A stretch of 64,000 bases of DNA from Paenibacillus sp. DMB20 (GCF_000987955.1 NZ_LAZU01000003.1:124001-188000), one strand, 5' to 3'. Positions 8,401 through 17,029 are shown, counted from the first letter of the stretch. Notes: generated from the sequence alone by a model not told the origin. Numbers and translations are program-made.

Positions 8401-10513
8401 TGCCCGGTTTAAGAATATCCATCTAAAAGACTTGCAAGTGGAAGGAATCTTTTATGCCGGCGGCTTAATCGGCGAGGCGTGGGACAGTTCCATTATGAAC
8501 AGCAGCGTGGAAGGGAATGTTAGCGGGACTAGCGCTTTCGGGGGATTGGTCGGTTATGCCCGCGAAACCGTGATAGCCGGCTCTTCGGCGAAGGTGCAGT
8601 TGACGGCAACCCAAGCTTCATCGGACGTGAGACTGACGGTCGTCGGTTATATCGGAGGCCTGGCCGGGGGGATGGAATACGGAACCGTCACCGATTCTTT
8701 CGCCTCGGGCTCATTAATCACGGATGATGAGGAGTATGATGCCGGAGTTGGCGGCTTGGTCGGATTCTTTGCCGGACATAGTATAAATTACAAGGGAACG
8801 ATAGACCGGTCTTATGCCGAATTCGACATTCGCATGAAGCGGGGCACCAGGGTTGGCGGATTGGCTGGGGTAAACTATGGCAGTACGCTTACCGACACGT
8901 ATGCCAGAGGGAGCATCCATATCGATTCACCGCTGGCTCGAGACGGAGTAGGCGGACTTGTCGGCCAGCAGGAAAACGGCATCACTCGCAACTCATACGC
9001 CGCCGTTGAGATATTAACGGATCCGACTGAACATACCGGTGGCCTCGTCGGTCTCTCCATCGGTAATTCGGAATATTTCTCTTCCTATTACGATAGTGAG
9101 GTTTCCGGGCAAAACGATACAGGGAAAGGCTCTCCGCTCAGTACCCTGAACATGAGGAAGAAGATAAGCTATGAATCGTGGGACTTCTTGAATACCTGGT
9201 TGCTGAACGAAGGCTGCGGCTATCCGTATCTTTCCTGGCAAAAAGATGCAGCCGACTCGGCCTGCTTTCAAGTCAAACTGCTGGAGGAAGGCGAGAAAAC
9301 CGAAGGCAAGCTGTTTGAGCTGCTGATCACCGGAGCAAAGAATGCTTCCGATGAATCTTTAAAGGGGTATCATATAGTCGAGGTCTATCTAAGCACAAAT
9401 CCTTATAAGCCTATTCTGTCCAGTCAAGTCGAGCCTTTCGTGGACGGGGAGCGGAAGGTTAGCTTGGCCGTCCATGAATCCGGAAAAGTCTCCCTTGTTG
9501 TCAAAATTCGCAATGTCAGGGGATACCGCACCTTGGATGTCGAGCTTGGCCCGCATCCCTTCGATGGAGGAAAGGGCTCTCAAGACAATCCATTTTTGAT
9601 CAGCAAGGGGGAACAACTTGATCTTCTCCGAGATTATACGCGATCCTATTTTAAAATGACCGCTGACATTGACCTGGATGCACCACCATATAATACAGGT
9701 GCAGGATGGCGGCCGATCGGAGTCATGGCACAACCGTTTTATGGCGGCCTGGATGGAGACGGCCACACGATCCATGGCTTAACGATTCGTAATACGGACA
9801 ATGCTCCGGCGGGCTTGTTCGGCATTATTCAAGGAGCGAATATTCGCAACCTGCATTTGGACAAAGTGAATATTACGACGTCCGCTCCGGAAGCGGGCGG
9901 TCTGGTAGGCATCCTTTATTACGGTCATATCGAAAACGTATCCGTACAGGGAGTCATTGCTTCAACGGCTCGTTCTGTGGGGGCCTTGAGCGGGGTTATG
10001 TTCGGGAGTGCCAAAAACATTGCCATTAATGCGGACGTATCGGGCTTGTATACTGTTGGAGGCATAGCCGGGGTCCTTGAAGTCGGTAGGAGCATCGAAA
10101 ACGCCTCTGTCAAAGGTAGCGTCGAAGCAACTTCAGTGGGAGCGGGCGGGATAGCCGGCAACGCGATGCCGAACAGCGTCATCCTGAACTCCTATTCGTT
10201 AGCTAACGTGACAGCATCTAGCAAGACTGGTGGCATCGCCGGCACTGCCCATGGGACGATCCAAAAATGCTATGCGGCTGGTGCGATCCAGGGGAATTCT
10301 GCAATAGGCGGCATTTCCAGCAATACTAATGAAGGTATTACAGATTGCTACTTTGATATCGGGACAACCGGCTTAAATACTTCGGGCGGTGGCGAGCCCA
10401 AGACGACAGAAGAGATGAAGAAGCAAACCACCTTCGTAAACTGGGATTTTAACAAGGTATGGAAGATCGAGGAGGGCGTGGGTTACCCGACATTACGGTG
10501 GCCCAATCCTTAA
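5489..10513 (+). CDS. Very large SLH-anchored surface protein with Big2-like and GLUG repeats
   Basis: The 1674-residue protein has an N-terminal signal peptide (hydrophobic MSLMVFAMSLLFCLNMG). Three SLH domains at about 33-77, 92-137 and 154-199 bind pyruvylated secondary wall polymer. A strand-rich region (about 205-400) looks like a beta-helix. A roughly 93-residue Ig-like (Big2) unit occurs twice, at about 468 and 561, each opening with LVYEPK. Two GLUG-type beta-helix modules follow (about 876-1250 and 1361-1674), full of GGLVG, GGLAG and GGIAG turns and each introduced by a DPY/NPF plus DIDL stretch. GLUG repeats occur in IgA-protease-like and adhesin proteins, so adhesion or a surface-layer role is likely. 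No enzyme domain is seen. A strong terminator follows. Confidence 0.9.
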   Translation: MKGLLTRMSLMVFAMSLLFCLNMGQGGTVLAFSDTEKHWARQEIQNWVSSGRVQGYPDQTFRPDRVLTRAEAAVLINRALGIPDGQGAESAAYPDMVQDRWDWEPLTAAVAAGYIRGYDDGTLGAERAVSRQEMAVMLTRLVRLHGHEADVPSFADPLPGWSREAIRDAVGAGWMQGYPDGSFKAEKALTRAEAVVILSRFMQSEGTIYGEVRYIKSGTYGPEAGRRTIQGNVIADADGITLQNLTITGDLTLTERIGEGEALLRGVVVKGELFVQEGGESSIVLQDTEIRELRIDKKGNAARVAAKGSTSVDETHLQTSALLEEERLTGPGFKQVWMPSDLKADSLVRLRGHFDTVTVRSAGGRMKLERGSIGRLDILPESRDTSIFLETGSQVEQAGIAGPAAFGGQGKISYAEIGTSGIQFERNPDRVSCLSGINHSLCRSYTESSASPPGTSGGQTPGSEEKPVTVTALVYEPKQVVLTAPGHLAQLKLEARWSDGRTTDVTRTAEWSTDNPAIAVVNGTGLVTEAGEGHTVVQAIYKGHTVRIPVEVAYRTTPPSPTVTELVYEPKSVWLSSPGEQAQLQLSARWSDGTLEDIVNEAQWRSLDPKVATVNDSGLIKAAGEGATQIEAVYKGVTAIIPVNVTFSNVIVDAFSVTASISHASPVVGSSNNLVLTVKRSDGSVDTSFNGTKKVALNISGPARGSIYGYGYLNKEQMMNPAHESEIAFVDGVSTSDLVLFKSDPHSISFTVEDVKVPEARLTITPAPQEAVRVIVSQMEKKGTARSGKLFLNLVVDLLDPYDNKAAGMNKKVKVSVKKSGTGSPDLVGTDEVSSVNGQAIFHDLYGWGTGTLILNITAEGLPDFEAYPITIQAPFKGSGNAADPYRVDSADLLDEVRYYPEASFQQTKDIDLSSYSAGEGWAPIGEGRLDDGSLTYHSFKGTYDGGGYAIRHLTIKNQRGWLGLFGHTQNARFKNIHLKDLQVEGIFYAGGLIGEAWDSSIMNSSVEGNVSGTSAFGGLVGYARETVIAGSSAKVQLTATQASSDVRLTVVGYIGGLAGGMEYGTVTDSFASGSLITDDEEYDAGVGGLVGFFAGHSINYKGTIDRSYAEFDIRMKRGTRVGGLAGVNYGSTLTDTYARGSIHIDSPLARDGVGGLVGQQENGITRNSYAAVEILTDPTEHTGGLVGLSIGNSEYFSSYYDSEVSGQNDTGKGSPLSTLNMRKKISYESWDFLNTWLLNEGCGYPYLSWQKDAADSACFQVKLLEEGEKTEGKLFELLITGAKNASDESLKGYHIVEVYLSTNPYKPILSSQVEPFVDGERKVSLAVHESGKVSLVVKIRNVRGYRTLDVELGPHPFDGGKGSQDNPFLISKGEQLDLLRDYTRSYFKMTADIDLDAPPYNTGAGWRPIGVMAQPFYGGLDGDGHTIHGLTIRNTDNAPAGLFGIIQGANIRNLHLDKVNITTSAPEAGGLVGILYYGHIENVSVQGVIASTARSVGALSGVMFGSAKNIAINADVSGLYTVGGIAGVLEVGRSIENASVKGSVEATSVGAGGIAGNAMPNSVILNSYSLANVTASSKTGGIAGTAHGTIQKCYAAGAIQGNSAIGGISSNTNEGITDCYFDIGTTGLNTSGGGEPKTTEEMKKQTTFVNWDFNKVWKIEEGVGYPTLRWPNP

Positions 10514-10563
10514 TTGCGGGGCTAAAATACATGGAAGAATAGGTTAAGAAGTTGAATTTCTAA

Positions 10564-10598
10564 CAACCACTGATCAGAAATGAATCGGTGGTTTTTTT
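10564..10598 (+). terminator. Rho-independent terminator after the SLH/GLUG gene
   Basis: CAACCACTGAT and ATCGGTGG form a stem around a short loop, followed by a run of seven T (10592-10598). Confidence 0.8.
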
Positions 10599-10784
10599 AA
10601 TCGGAGGATCGGTAACGTTTCTGGTCCAGATCTTTTTTAATGCAATGGTTGTGCTCATTTCTTAGGGGAGCGGGAGCGCGGGCATGCGCATTCCATACTT
10701 CGATGAGTATCGAATAAAACCCGGTTTATAATGTATTGTATACAAGGACTACACAAGAAGATAACGGGCGAGGAGAGCGTAGAA

Positions 10785-11609
10785 ATGGAAAGGACAATAT
10801 CGCTTCAAAAGGTTATCGATTTTAAAGAGCTTCACTCGAATTTCTTTATTTTGCCCAATGCATGGGATGCGGCGGTTGCTAAAATTTTCGAGCAATGCGG
10901 CTTCAAAGCGATAGGCACGACCAGTGCAGGCATCGCCGTTTCCCACGGATATGCGGACCGGAACATGCCATTTGATACGATGCTGGCTGCGGTCCGTAAG
11001 ATCGTTCGGGCCGTCGACATTCCGGTTACCGTGGATATGGAAGACGGCTATGGGGAGACTCCGGAGGAAGTTGCGGAGTCGGTTAGACAGGTGATCGAGG
11101 CAGGCGCGGCGGGAATCAACCTCGAAGACAGCAGCATAGATCCACAAGCACCGCTGTATGATATTCCGGTTCAGCAAGAAAAAATAGCCGCCATCCGGCA
11201 GCTTGGGGATCGTATAGGATTTCCTATCTTTATCAATGCCCGGACCGATCCATATTGGATCAAGCATGTGCCTCCTTCCGGAAGGCTCGAAGAAACGGTC
11301 AAACGGGCACATGCCTACCAGGAAGCGGGGGCAGATTGTATTTTCGTCCCCGGAATCAGGGGAATGTTAGACATCTGGACACTCCGCAAAGAAATAAGCG
11401 GCCCGATAAATGTATTGGCCGGACCCGGGCTGCCTCCCGCACAGGATCTTGAGGCACTAGGGATCCAGCGTATTAGCACTGGCTCAGGACCTTTTCGCGC
11501 GGCGTTGACGCTACTGCACCGCATCGGCCAAGATATATTGGAAGGGGGCACCTTTGAGCAAATGACCTCGAATGTACTTTCTTATGATGATTTATCCCAG
11601 CTCCGATAA
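10785..11609 (+). CDS. Isocitrate lyase/PEP mutase superfamily protein
   Basis: The ATG at 10785 was chosen because GAGGAG lies 8 bp upstream; an earlier in-frame ATG lacks such a site. The 274-residue product has the superfamily's TIM-barrel landmarks: FILPNAWDAAVAKIFEQCG near the start, TVDMEDGYGETPEE (metal-binding acidic residues) and GINLEDS, then FINARTDPYW. Members cleave or form C-C or P-C bonds next to a carboxylate (methylisocitrate lyase, oxaloacetate hydrolase, PEP phosphonomutase). Length and lack of a clear KKCGH lyase motif favour the small PEP-mutase-like branch. The substrate is undetermined, and the gene stands alone. Confidence 0.82.
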   Translation: MERTISLQKVIDFKELHSNFFILPNAWDAAVAKIFEQCGFKAIGTTSAGIAVSHGYADRNMPFDTMLAAVRKIVRAVDIPVTVDMEDGYGETPEEVAESVRQVIEAGAAGINLEDSSIDPQAPLYDIPVQQEKIAAIRQLGDRIGFPIFINARTDPYWIKHVPPSGRLEETVKRAHAYQEAGADCIFVPGIRGMLDIWTLRKEISGPINVLAGPGLPPAQDLEALGIQRISTGSGPFRAALTLLHRIGQDILEGGTFEQMTSNVLSYDDLSQLR

Positions 11610-11658
11610 AGCTTCTTCATAAACTACCGCAGTCGATAAACTCCCAAAGGATTTCTAG

Positions 11659-11700
11659 AGGACAAGAATATAGTCTTAAGAAAAGACTTATTGATGTCCT
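11659..11700. repeat. Imperfect hairpin downstream of the PEP mutase family gene
   Basis: AGGACA (11659-11664) and AGTCTT (11672-11677) pair with AAGACT (11683-11688) and TGTCCT (11695-11700). There is no T tract, so it is not a standard terminator. It may stabilise the mRNA 3' end. Confidence 0.35.
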
Positions 11701-11730
11701 GTCGGAATTAATAAAATTTCATCAAGTGTA

Positions 11731-11765
11731 ATAACGTTCCTGACGTTAGCTGTCAGGGACGTTAT
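11731..11765. promoter_or_regulatory. 14-bp inverted repeat upstream of the DJ-1/PfpI gene
   Basis: ATAACGTTCCTGAC (11731-11744) faces GTCAGGGACGTTAT (11752-11765), 13 Watson-Crick pairs plus one G-T, loop of 7. No T run follows on the plus strand. It lies 41 bp before the ATG of the next gene, so it could be an operator or an mRNA leader hairpin as easily as a terminator. Confidence 0.45.
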
Positions 11766-11806
11766 ATTATAATAGGCTATATCAATTGTGATTGGAGTGT
11801 TATTGG

Positions 11807-12439
11807 ATGCAAACAAAAAAAGTTTATCTTTATGTATTTAATACAATGTCAGACTGGGAATATGGATATTTAATCGCTGAATTAAACTCAGGAAGATATT
11901 TCAAAAAAGAATTAGCACCTTTAAAAGTAGTTACAGTGGGAGCTAATAAAGAAATTATTACCACGATGGGAGGACTGAGCATAAAACCAGATATTTCCCT
12001 TGGTGACTGTATTCTTGAAAGTAAAGATCTTTTAATTTTACCCGGAGGGAATACTTGGGGAGAAGATATCCATCAACCTATCTTGAAAAAAATTGGCGAA
12101 GCTTTAAAGCTTGGCACTATTGTTGCTGCAATTTGTGGTGCAACTGAGGGTCTAGCAAATAATGGGTACCTGGATTCTAGAAAACATACAAGCAATGACT
12201 TAGAGTATATTAAAATGGTCTGTCCTAATTATAAAGGAGAAAAATTTTACGAGATGGGACCTGCAGTTTCTGGTGAGAATTTGGTTACTGCATCAGGAGT
12301 GGCTCCCCTGGAATTTGCGATGGAAGTACTGAAAAAATTAGATGTATTTGCACCAGATACATTGCAATCATGGTATAACCTAAATAAGACCCATCAACCT
12401 GAATACTTCTTCCAGTTAATGAATTCAATAAATAGATGA
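11807..12439 (+). CDS. DJ-1/PfpI-family (class I glutamine amidotransferase-like) protein
   Basis: The ATG at 11807 is preceded by GGAG at 9 bp spacing. The 210-residue protein has the DJ-1/PfpI fold landmarks: LLILPGGNTWGED and the nucleophile elbow VAAICGATEGLANNGYLD, where C is the likely active residue. The group includes YajL/PfpI-type proteins with amidase, protease or chaperone/deglycase proposals, and the exact role here cannot be read from sequence. The composition is more AT-rich than its neighbours, which suggests separate acquisition. It is monocistronic with its own terminator. Confidence 0.8.
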   Translation: MQTKKVYLYVFNTMSDWEYGYLIAELNSGRYFKKELAPLKVVTVGANKEIITTMGGLSIKPDISLGDCILESKDLLILPGGNTWGEDIHQPILKKIGEALKLGTIVAAICGATEGLANNGYLDSRKHTSNDLEYIKMVCPNYKGEKFYEMGPAVSGENLVTASGVAPLEFAMEVLKKLDVFAPDTLQSWYNLNKTHQPEYFFQLMNSINR

Positions 12440-12483
12440 GCTAAAAAATCAACTTAGCAGTTTTATATGATTTTAAATAATTA

Positions 12484-12527
12484 CCATGCTTTAGACGATG
12501 TCAAAGCATGGTTTTTGTATTTTTTAA
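12484..12527 (+). terminator. Rho-independent terminator after the DJ-1/PfpI gene
   Basis: CCATGCTTT (12484-12492) pairs perfectly with AAAGCATGG (12503-12511), followed by TTTTTGTATTTTTT. Confidence 0.85.
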
Positions 12528-12795
12528 TCTTATTGAACAAATAACGTTGAACAGACCGTCCGAGACTACATTACTTACTTTAACTAAAACTCGAATTCAA
12601 ACGAAACTAAATTACCAGTCGCCGATGGATCTTAGGCGACTGGCAGCTTAATCTTGCAAGGTGTTTTGATCCCTGTCTCGCATATGGGGGTCAGTCCCAA
12701 TACTTTTTTTAATGTTTCGGAATGCGCAGCCTCATCCAAGCTATACTCCCTAACGTTACGAAATAACGGCTACGCCGCTAGTTGGCTTCTTCGGT
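12528..12795. other. Non-coding stretch with one 9-bp hairpin
   Basis: No convincing gene is seen between the terminator and the HxlR stop codon. CCAGTCGCC (12615-12623) pairs perfectly with GGCGACTGG (12635-12643). On the minus strand it is followed by TAATTTAGTTT, so it may be a weak terminator for the HxlR gene 150 bp away. Confidence 0.4.
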
Positions 12796-13194
12796 TTATC
12801 GTACGTCAGATGGCTCGTCCACGGCTTTCAGTTTATCGTTCAGGACACTATCCTCAAGCACGCTGAATTTGTCTCCGTATACTTTCGTGATATGTTTTTC
12901 ACCCCATGCACAGAGCATATCCAGAATTCCGCTCAAACTCTTGCCGTAATCGCTCAGCTCATATTCCACTTTGGGCGGCACTTGGTTATAGATCATGCGA
13001 TTGATTACGCCATCTTCCTCCAGCTCCCGCAGCTGCTGCGTCAACATTTTTTGCGTGATTTGCGGCATGAGACGCTTCAGTTCGCTCGTTCGTTTTCGGC
13101 CATGGGTCAAGTGACACAGGATCACGCATTTCCACTTCCCTCCGATCACTTCCAATGTTGCTTCGACGGCTATGTTGTATTTCTTCGCTTGCAT
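12796..13194 (-). CDS. HxlR-family transcriptional regulator
   Basis: The start at 13194 is chosen because GGGAGG sits 6 bp before this ATG; two ATGs further upstream fall inside or before that site. The 132-residue protein shows the HxlR winged helix: EVIGGKWKCVILCHLTHG, then SELKRLMPQITQKMLTQQLRELEEDG. HxlR proteins often sense electrophiles or redox stress through a cysteine; here a Cys follows the GGKWK motif. The gene is divergent from an MFS exporter, with a repeated GTACCT-type site in between, so it probably represses the exporter and itself. Confidence 0.88.
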   Translation of the reverse strand: MQAKKYNIAVEATLEVIGGKWKCVILCHLTHGRKRTSELKRLMPQITQKMLTQQLRELEEDGVINRMIYNQVPPKVEYELSDYGKSLSGILDMLCAWGEKHITKVYGDKFSVLEDSVLNDKLKAVDEPSDVR

Positions 13195-13223
13195 ATACAT
13201 CCTCCCATTTCTGATAGGCACTA

Positions 13224-13270
13224 AAAAGTACCTAGGGCACTGTCAGGTACCTACATTACAAAAAAGTACG
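13224..13270. promoter_or_regulatory. Candidate HxlR operators
   Basis: Within 47 bp upstream of both genes there are AAAAAGTACCTAG (13224-13236), the perfect palindrome AGGTACCT (13246-13253), and AAAAAAGTAC (13261-13270). Three GTAC-centred sites in a divergent promoter fit a dimeric winged-helix repressor. Confidence 0.5.
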
Positions 13271-13377
13271 TTCTTCACACAATACATGATATAGATCATA
13301 ATAGCATTTGCCGGCTGGATTAAACCATACTCAATATTTTTACAATATACAAGCAAGAGAATAGGATAGGGGGAAAA

Positions 13378-14601
13378 ATGAACACCATGATCATAGATAA
13401 AAAAAGAAGTTTGCTTGCGCTGTTGGCGCTTGCCGTCAGTGCCTTCGCTATCGGAACAACAGAATTTATTAGTGTAGGGCTGCTTCCGTTGATTGCGGAG
13501 GATATGAATATTTCCGTAACGACCGCCGGATTAACCGTTTCGATGTATGCTTTGGGCGTTACCTTCGGTGCGCCGATCCTTACGTCGCTAACATCCAGGA
13601 TGTCACGGAAAACCTTGCTGCTCTGGATTATGATCATTTTTATCGTCGGTAACAGCTTGGCAGCGGCTGCAACTTCCATTGGCGTCCTGCTTGCAGCACG
13701 CGTGCTTTCGGCCTTTTCCCATGGGGTATTCATGTCGATCGGCTCGATCATTGCCGCAAGCGTAGTACCTGAAAACCGCAGAGCATCTGCGATTTCCATT
13801 ATGTTTACGGGCCTTACGGTTGCTACGGTCACCGGCGTTCCGCTCGGAACGTTTATCGGCCAGCAGTGGGGCTGGAGACTTGCTTTTGTCGCTATTGTTG
13901 TAGTCGGTATCGTTGCGCTGATTGCGAATAGTATCCTAGTCCCTTCGGACTTGCCTAAGGGAGAACGCACTTCATTCCGTGACCAGGCTAAATTGGTGAC
14001 AAACGGCAGATTGCTGCTCATGCTCCTGATTACTGCTCTCGGTTATGGCGGGACCTTCGTTGTCTTCACTTATTTATCCCCATTGCTTCAGGATATAACA
14101 GGCTTCAAGGAAAATACGGTGGCCGTCATCCTGCTTGCCTATGGGATTGCCATTGCGGTCGGTAACGTGATCGGCGGAAAGGCGGCCAATCGCAACCCGC
14201 TTAAAGCCTTGCTCTACATGTTTATAGCCCAAGCCTTGGTGCTGGTTACACTTACGTTTACCGCACCGTTTCAAGCGGCGGGACTCATCACGATTATTCT
14301 CATGGGATTCCTGGCTTTCATGAATGTGCCGGGATTGCAGGTTTATGTCGTGATGCTGGCCGAGCGGTTTGCACCCGGGGCCGTGAATATGGCGTCCGCG
14401 CTTAACATTGCCGCATTTAATGCCGGCATCGCCATCGGCGCTTTTCTGGGCGGCTTGATCACGAATTCCATGGGGCTGATTCATACGGCTTGGATCGGCG
14501 CGCTGATGGTACTCGGCGCGGTCGTACTCACGGGTTGGAGCTTGAAGCTGGAACGAAAAGATTCGAAGAATCCGGATAAGCGGGATACGCAAGCGGCTTG
14601 A
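13378..14601 (+). CDS. MFS transporter, DHA1 family (AraJ/PbuE-like)
   Basis: The 407-residue protein has about 12 hydrophobic segments. The N-terminus FAIGTTEFISVGLLPLIAED is the hallmark of the DHA1 sugar/purine/drug efflux group, and RVLSAFSHGVFMSIGSIIAA matches the TM4 region. It starts at an ATG behind ATAGGGGG. Exporters of this type pump small molecules out of the cell by proton antiport; the substrate is not predictable. The divergent HxlR gene and the intervening sites suggest induction by a toxic or reactive compound, and the downstream aldo-keto reductase may belong to the same response. Confidence 0.85.
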   Translation: MNTMIIDKKRSLLALLALAVSAFAIGTTEFISVGLLPLIAEDMNISVTTAGLTVSMYALGVTFGAPILTSLTSRMSRKTLLLWIMIIFIVGNSLAAAATSIGVLLAARVLSAFSHGVFMSIGSIIAASVVPENRRASAISIMFTGLTVATVTGVPLGTFIGQQWGWRLAFVAIVVVGIVALIANSILVPSDLPKGERTSFRDQAKLVTNGRLLLMLLITALGYGGTFVVFTYLSPLLQDITGFKENTVAVILLAYGIAIAVGNVIGGKAANRNPLKALLYMFIAQALVLVTLTFTAPFQAAGLITIILMGFLAFMNVPGLQVYVVMLAERFAPGAVNMASALNIAAFNAGIAIGAFLGGLITNSMGLIHTAWIGALMVLGAVVLTGWSLKLERKDSKNPDKRDTQAA

Positions 14602-14708
14602 ATTATTAGTTTATGATGAAGGGAGGTGATATCTAAGCGTTTCATCGGAAATACTGCAAACAGGTTCTACTTTTTCACAACCAAAAAAACGTTCGGAGGT
14701 TTATCAAT

Positions 14709-15554
14709 ATGACAGCAAAACACTTACAAGATACAACCACTTTATATAATGGCGTCAATATGCCTTGGTTTGGACTAGGCGTATTTAAAGTTGAAGAAGG
14801 ACCGGAGCTGGTGAATGCCGTACGAACGGCCATTCAGCATGGCTATCGGAGCGTGGACACCGCTGCCATATACGGCAATGAAGAGGGCGTCGGGCAGGGC
14901 ATTCGCGAAGGCTTGGCAGCTGCCGGATTAAAGAGAGAAGATCTGTTCGTCACATCCAAAGTGTGGAATGCCGACCTGGGTTATGAACCGACTTTGAAGG
15001 CCTACGAGGAAAGCCTCCGGAAACTGGATTTGGAATATTTGGACTTGTACCTTATACACTGGCCGGTTGAAGGAAAATATATAGAGGCGTGGAAGGCCCT
15101 CGAAACGTTGTACAAGCAAGGACGCGTGAAAGCCATTGGCGTGAGCAATTTCCAAATCCATCATCTGGAGAAGTTAATGAAGGAAACGGAAATCAAACCG
15201 ATGGTAAACCAGGTGGAATATCATCCCCGATTAACGCAAAAAGAATTGCAGGCGTACTGCCAGGAGAATGGAATTCAGCTCGAGGCTTGGTCTCCCTTAA
15301 TGCAAGGACAGCTGCTGGATCAGGAGGACCTTCTGAGCATTGCGAAGAAGCATCATAAATCCATCGCCCAAATTATTCTTCGCTGGGATATACAGAACGG
15401 CGTGGTGACGATTCCGAAATCGACCAAAGAGCATCGGATCATCGAGAATGCGAATATTTTTGATTTTGAATTGTCCGATGAGGAGATGCAGCGCATCGAC
15501 GGCTTGAATCAGGATCACAGAGTGGGACCGGATCCGGACAATTTTGATTTCTAA
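14709..15554 (+). CDS. Aldo/keto reductase (YvgN/glyoxal reductase-like)
   Basis: The 281-residue cytosolic NADPH-dependent oxidoreductase follows CGGAGG. The catalytic tetrad is visible: D50, Y55 (SVDTAAIYGNE), K84 (VTSKVW) and H117 (YLIHWP). IPKSTKEHRI near the C-terminus is the cofactor phosphate-binding segment. Length and sequence match Bacillus YvgN/YtbE-type enzymes, which reduce methylglyoxal and other aldehydes. It is 107 bp behind the MFS exporter and 116 bp before an SDR on the same strand, so a detoxification cluster under HxlR control is plausible but unproven. Confidence 0.9.
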   Translation: MTAKHLQDTTTLYNGVNMPWFGLGVFKVEEGPELVNAVRTAIQHGYRSVDTAAIYGNEEGVGQGIREGLAAAGLKREDLFVTSKVWNADLGYEPTLKAYEESLRKLDLEYLDLYLIHWPVEGKYIEAWKALETLYKQGRVKAIGVSNFQIHHLEKLMKETEIKPMVNQVEYHPRLTQKELQAYCQENGIQLEAWSPLMQGQLLDQEDLLSIAKKHHKSIAQIILRWDIQNGVVTIPKSTKEHRIIENANIFDFELSDEEMQRIDGLNQDHRVGPDPDNFDF

Positions 15555-15670
15555 GAAATCCGTGTTTACGGCAAAAATAGAAGTGTAATGAATATTGCGG
15601 CTCTCCTGCACTTCCTGCAGCGCGACGGGGAACGGGAGGGTCCATTCCTACATATCGGAAGGAGATCGTC

Positions 15671-16465
15671 ATGAATTTGGATTTGCAGGGAAAAGTCGCA
15701 TTGGTCACAGGCTCGACATCGGGCATTGGCAAGGCGATTGCCATGTCGCTTGCAGCCGAGGGAGCCTCGGTCATTATTAACGGAAGACATGAGGATAAGG
15801 TAAAACAGACGATAGACGACATTCACTCCAAGCATCCTGATGCCGAGCTGCGTTATGTCGTGGCGGATCTCGGAACAGAGGAGGGCTGCCATCAGGTCAG
15901 GGAAGCCGCTCCGGTCGTTGATATTCTAATCAACAACTTAGGAATCTTCGAGCCTGCCGAGTTCTTCGATATACCGGATGAGGAGTGGTTCAAGTTCTTC
16001 GAGACGAACATTATGAGCGGTGTCCGGCTGACCAGGCACTATTTGAAGAACATGATCAACCGCAACGAAGGACGAATTATTTTTATCGCGAGCGAAGCAG
16101 CCGTCATGCCGTCCCAGGAGATGGCGCATTACAGCGCAACCAAGACGATGCAGCTGTCCCTTTCCCGGAGCTTGGCCGAATTGACGACAGGGACCCGCGT
16201 AACCGTGAATACCGTCATGCCTGGGTCAACCCTTACCGAAGGCGTTGAGAAGATGCTGAATACTTTGTACCCGGATGAGAAGCTTACCATCGAAGAAGCC
16301 GAGTTGCGGTTTATGAAGGAAAACCGGCCGACGTCTATCATTCAGAGATTGATTCGACCGGAGGAGATTGCCGATTTTGTAACGTATCTGAGCAGCCCCA
16401 AGTCCTCGGCCATCAACGGTTCGGCGCTCCGAATTGATGGGGGCTTGGTACGAAGCGTGTTCTAA
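15671..16465 (+). CDS. Short-chain dehydrogenase/reductase (SDR)
   Basis: This 264-residue classical SDR starts behind GGAAGGAG. The cofactor site is TGSTSGIG at 13-20, followed by NNLGIF in place of NNAG and the catalytic YSATK at about 153-157. SAINGSALRIDGG near the C-terminus is the standard last strand. It is an NAD(P)-dependent oxidoreductase of unknown substrate. The preceding aldo-keto reductase may share its promoter, as no strong terminator was seen in between. Confidence 0.88.
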   Translation: MNLDLQGKVALVTGSTSGIGKAIAMSLAAEGASVIINGRHEDKVKQTIDDIHSKHPDAELRYVVADLGTEEGCHQVREAAPVVDILINNLGIFEPAEFFDIPDEEWFKFFETNIMSGVRLTRHYLKNMINRNEGRIIFIASEAAVMPSQEMAHYSATKTMQLSLSRSLAELTTGTRVTVNTVMPGSTLTEGVEKMLNTLYPDEKLTIEEAELRFMKENRPTSIIQRLIRPEEIADFVTYLSSPKSSAINGSALRIDGGLVRSVF

Positions 16466-17029
16466 GGGAAAAAAGAAATGAGCCGAACCCGAATTCTTTG
16501 CCTGGGCGGCTTAGAGATACGAGGCAGCTACCGGTTCGGACTGCCCCGCCTGAACGACTTATCCACGCTGAAGGTAACGCCGTCTGTTAGCTAAGAGCCT
16601 CCGGGAGGACGTCTTGCCGGGTATATCGAACCCGTGTCTTACCAATTTATTGAGATGCAGGGCAGCTTTTGTATTATTAGGCTAACCAGAATGATCTGGT
16701 TGGCCTTTTTTGACTTTCAGGCAGCGGGCGTACCCTTGCGGGACATGCTCATGGTAATGCCTTTTCCTTATGCTGCTTTTTGATATGCCTGAGACCTGTA
16801 GTCGCTGCCGTTGATCGCTATGGAGCATCGTAATATCGATGACGAGTTTTTCATCGGGGTATCGGTATGAAATGACATTGTAGATTGATGCTCCGCTACG
16901 TATGCAGGCTGTGTTAACGAGAGCGAAAAATCAGTACGACTCTTTAGAAATTATTAATATTTACCATATTTTTTCTTAAGTTTTCTTCCCTAAACTAAAG
17001 GCATCGGGGGAGAGTAACATGGATCAGAA
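16466..17029. other. Intergenic region before the ABC operon
   Basis: No gene is recognised in these 564 bp. They contain a strong terminator (16680-16711) and an AT-rich upstream segment at 16930-17000 (TTTAGAAATTATTAATATTT) that probably holds the operon promoter. A four-codon reading frame lies at its end (17019-17033). Confidence 0.5.
16680..16711 (+). terminator. Rho-independent terminator
   Basis: GGCTAACCAGA (16680-16690) pairs with TCTGGTTGGCC (16695-16705; one G-T pair), with loop ATGA and six T after it. It separates the reductase genes from the ABC operon. Confidence 0.85.

Noticed and set aside
12654..12866. 70-codon open frame overlapping the HxlR 3' end
   Set aside because: No ribosome binding site and it runs antisense into HxlR, whose identity is clear.
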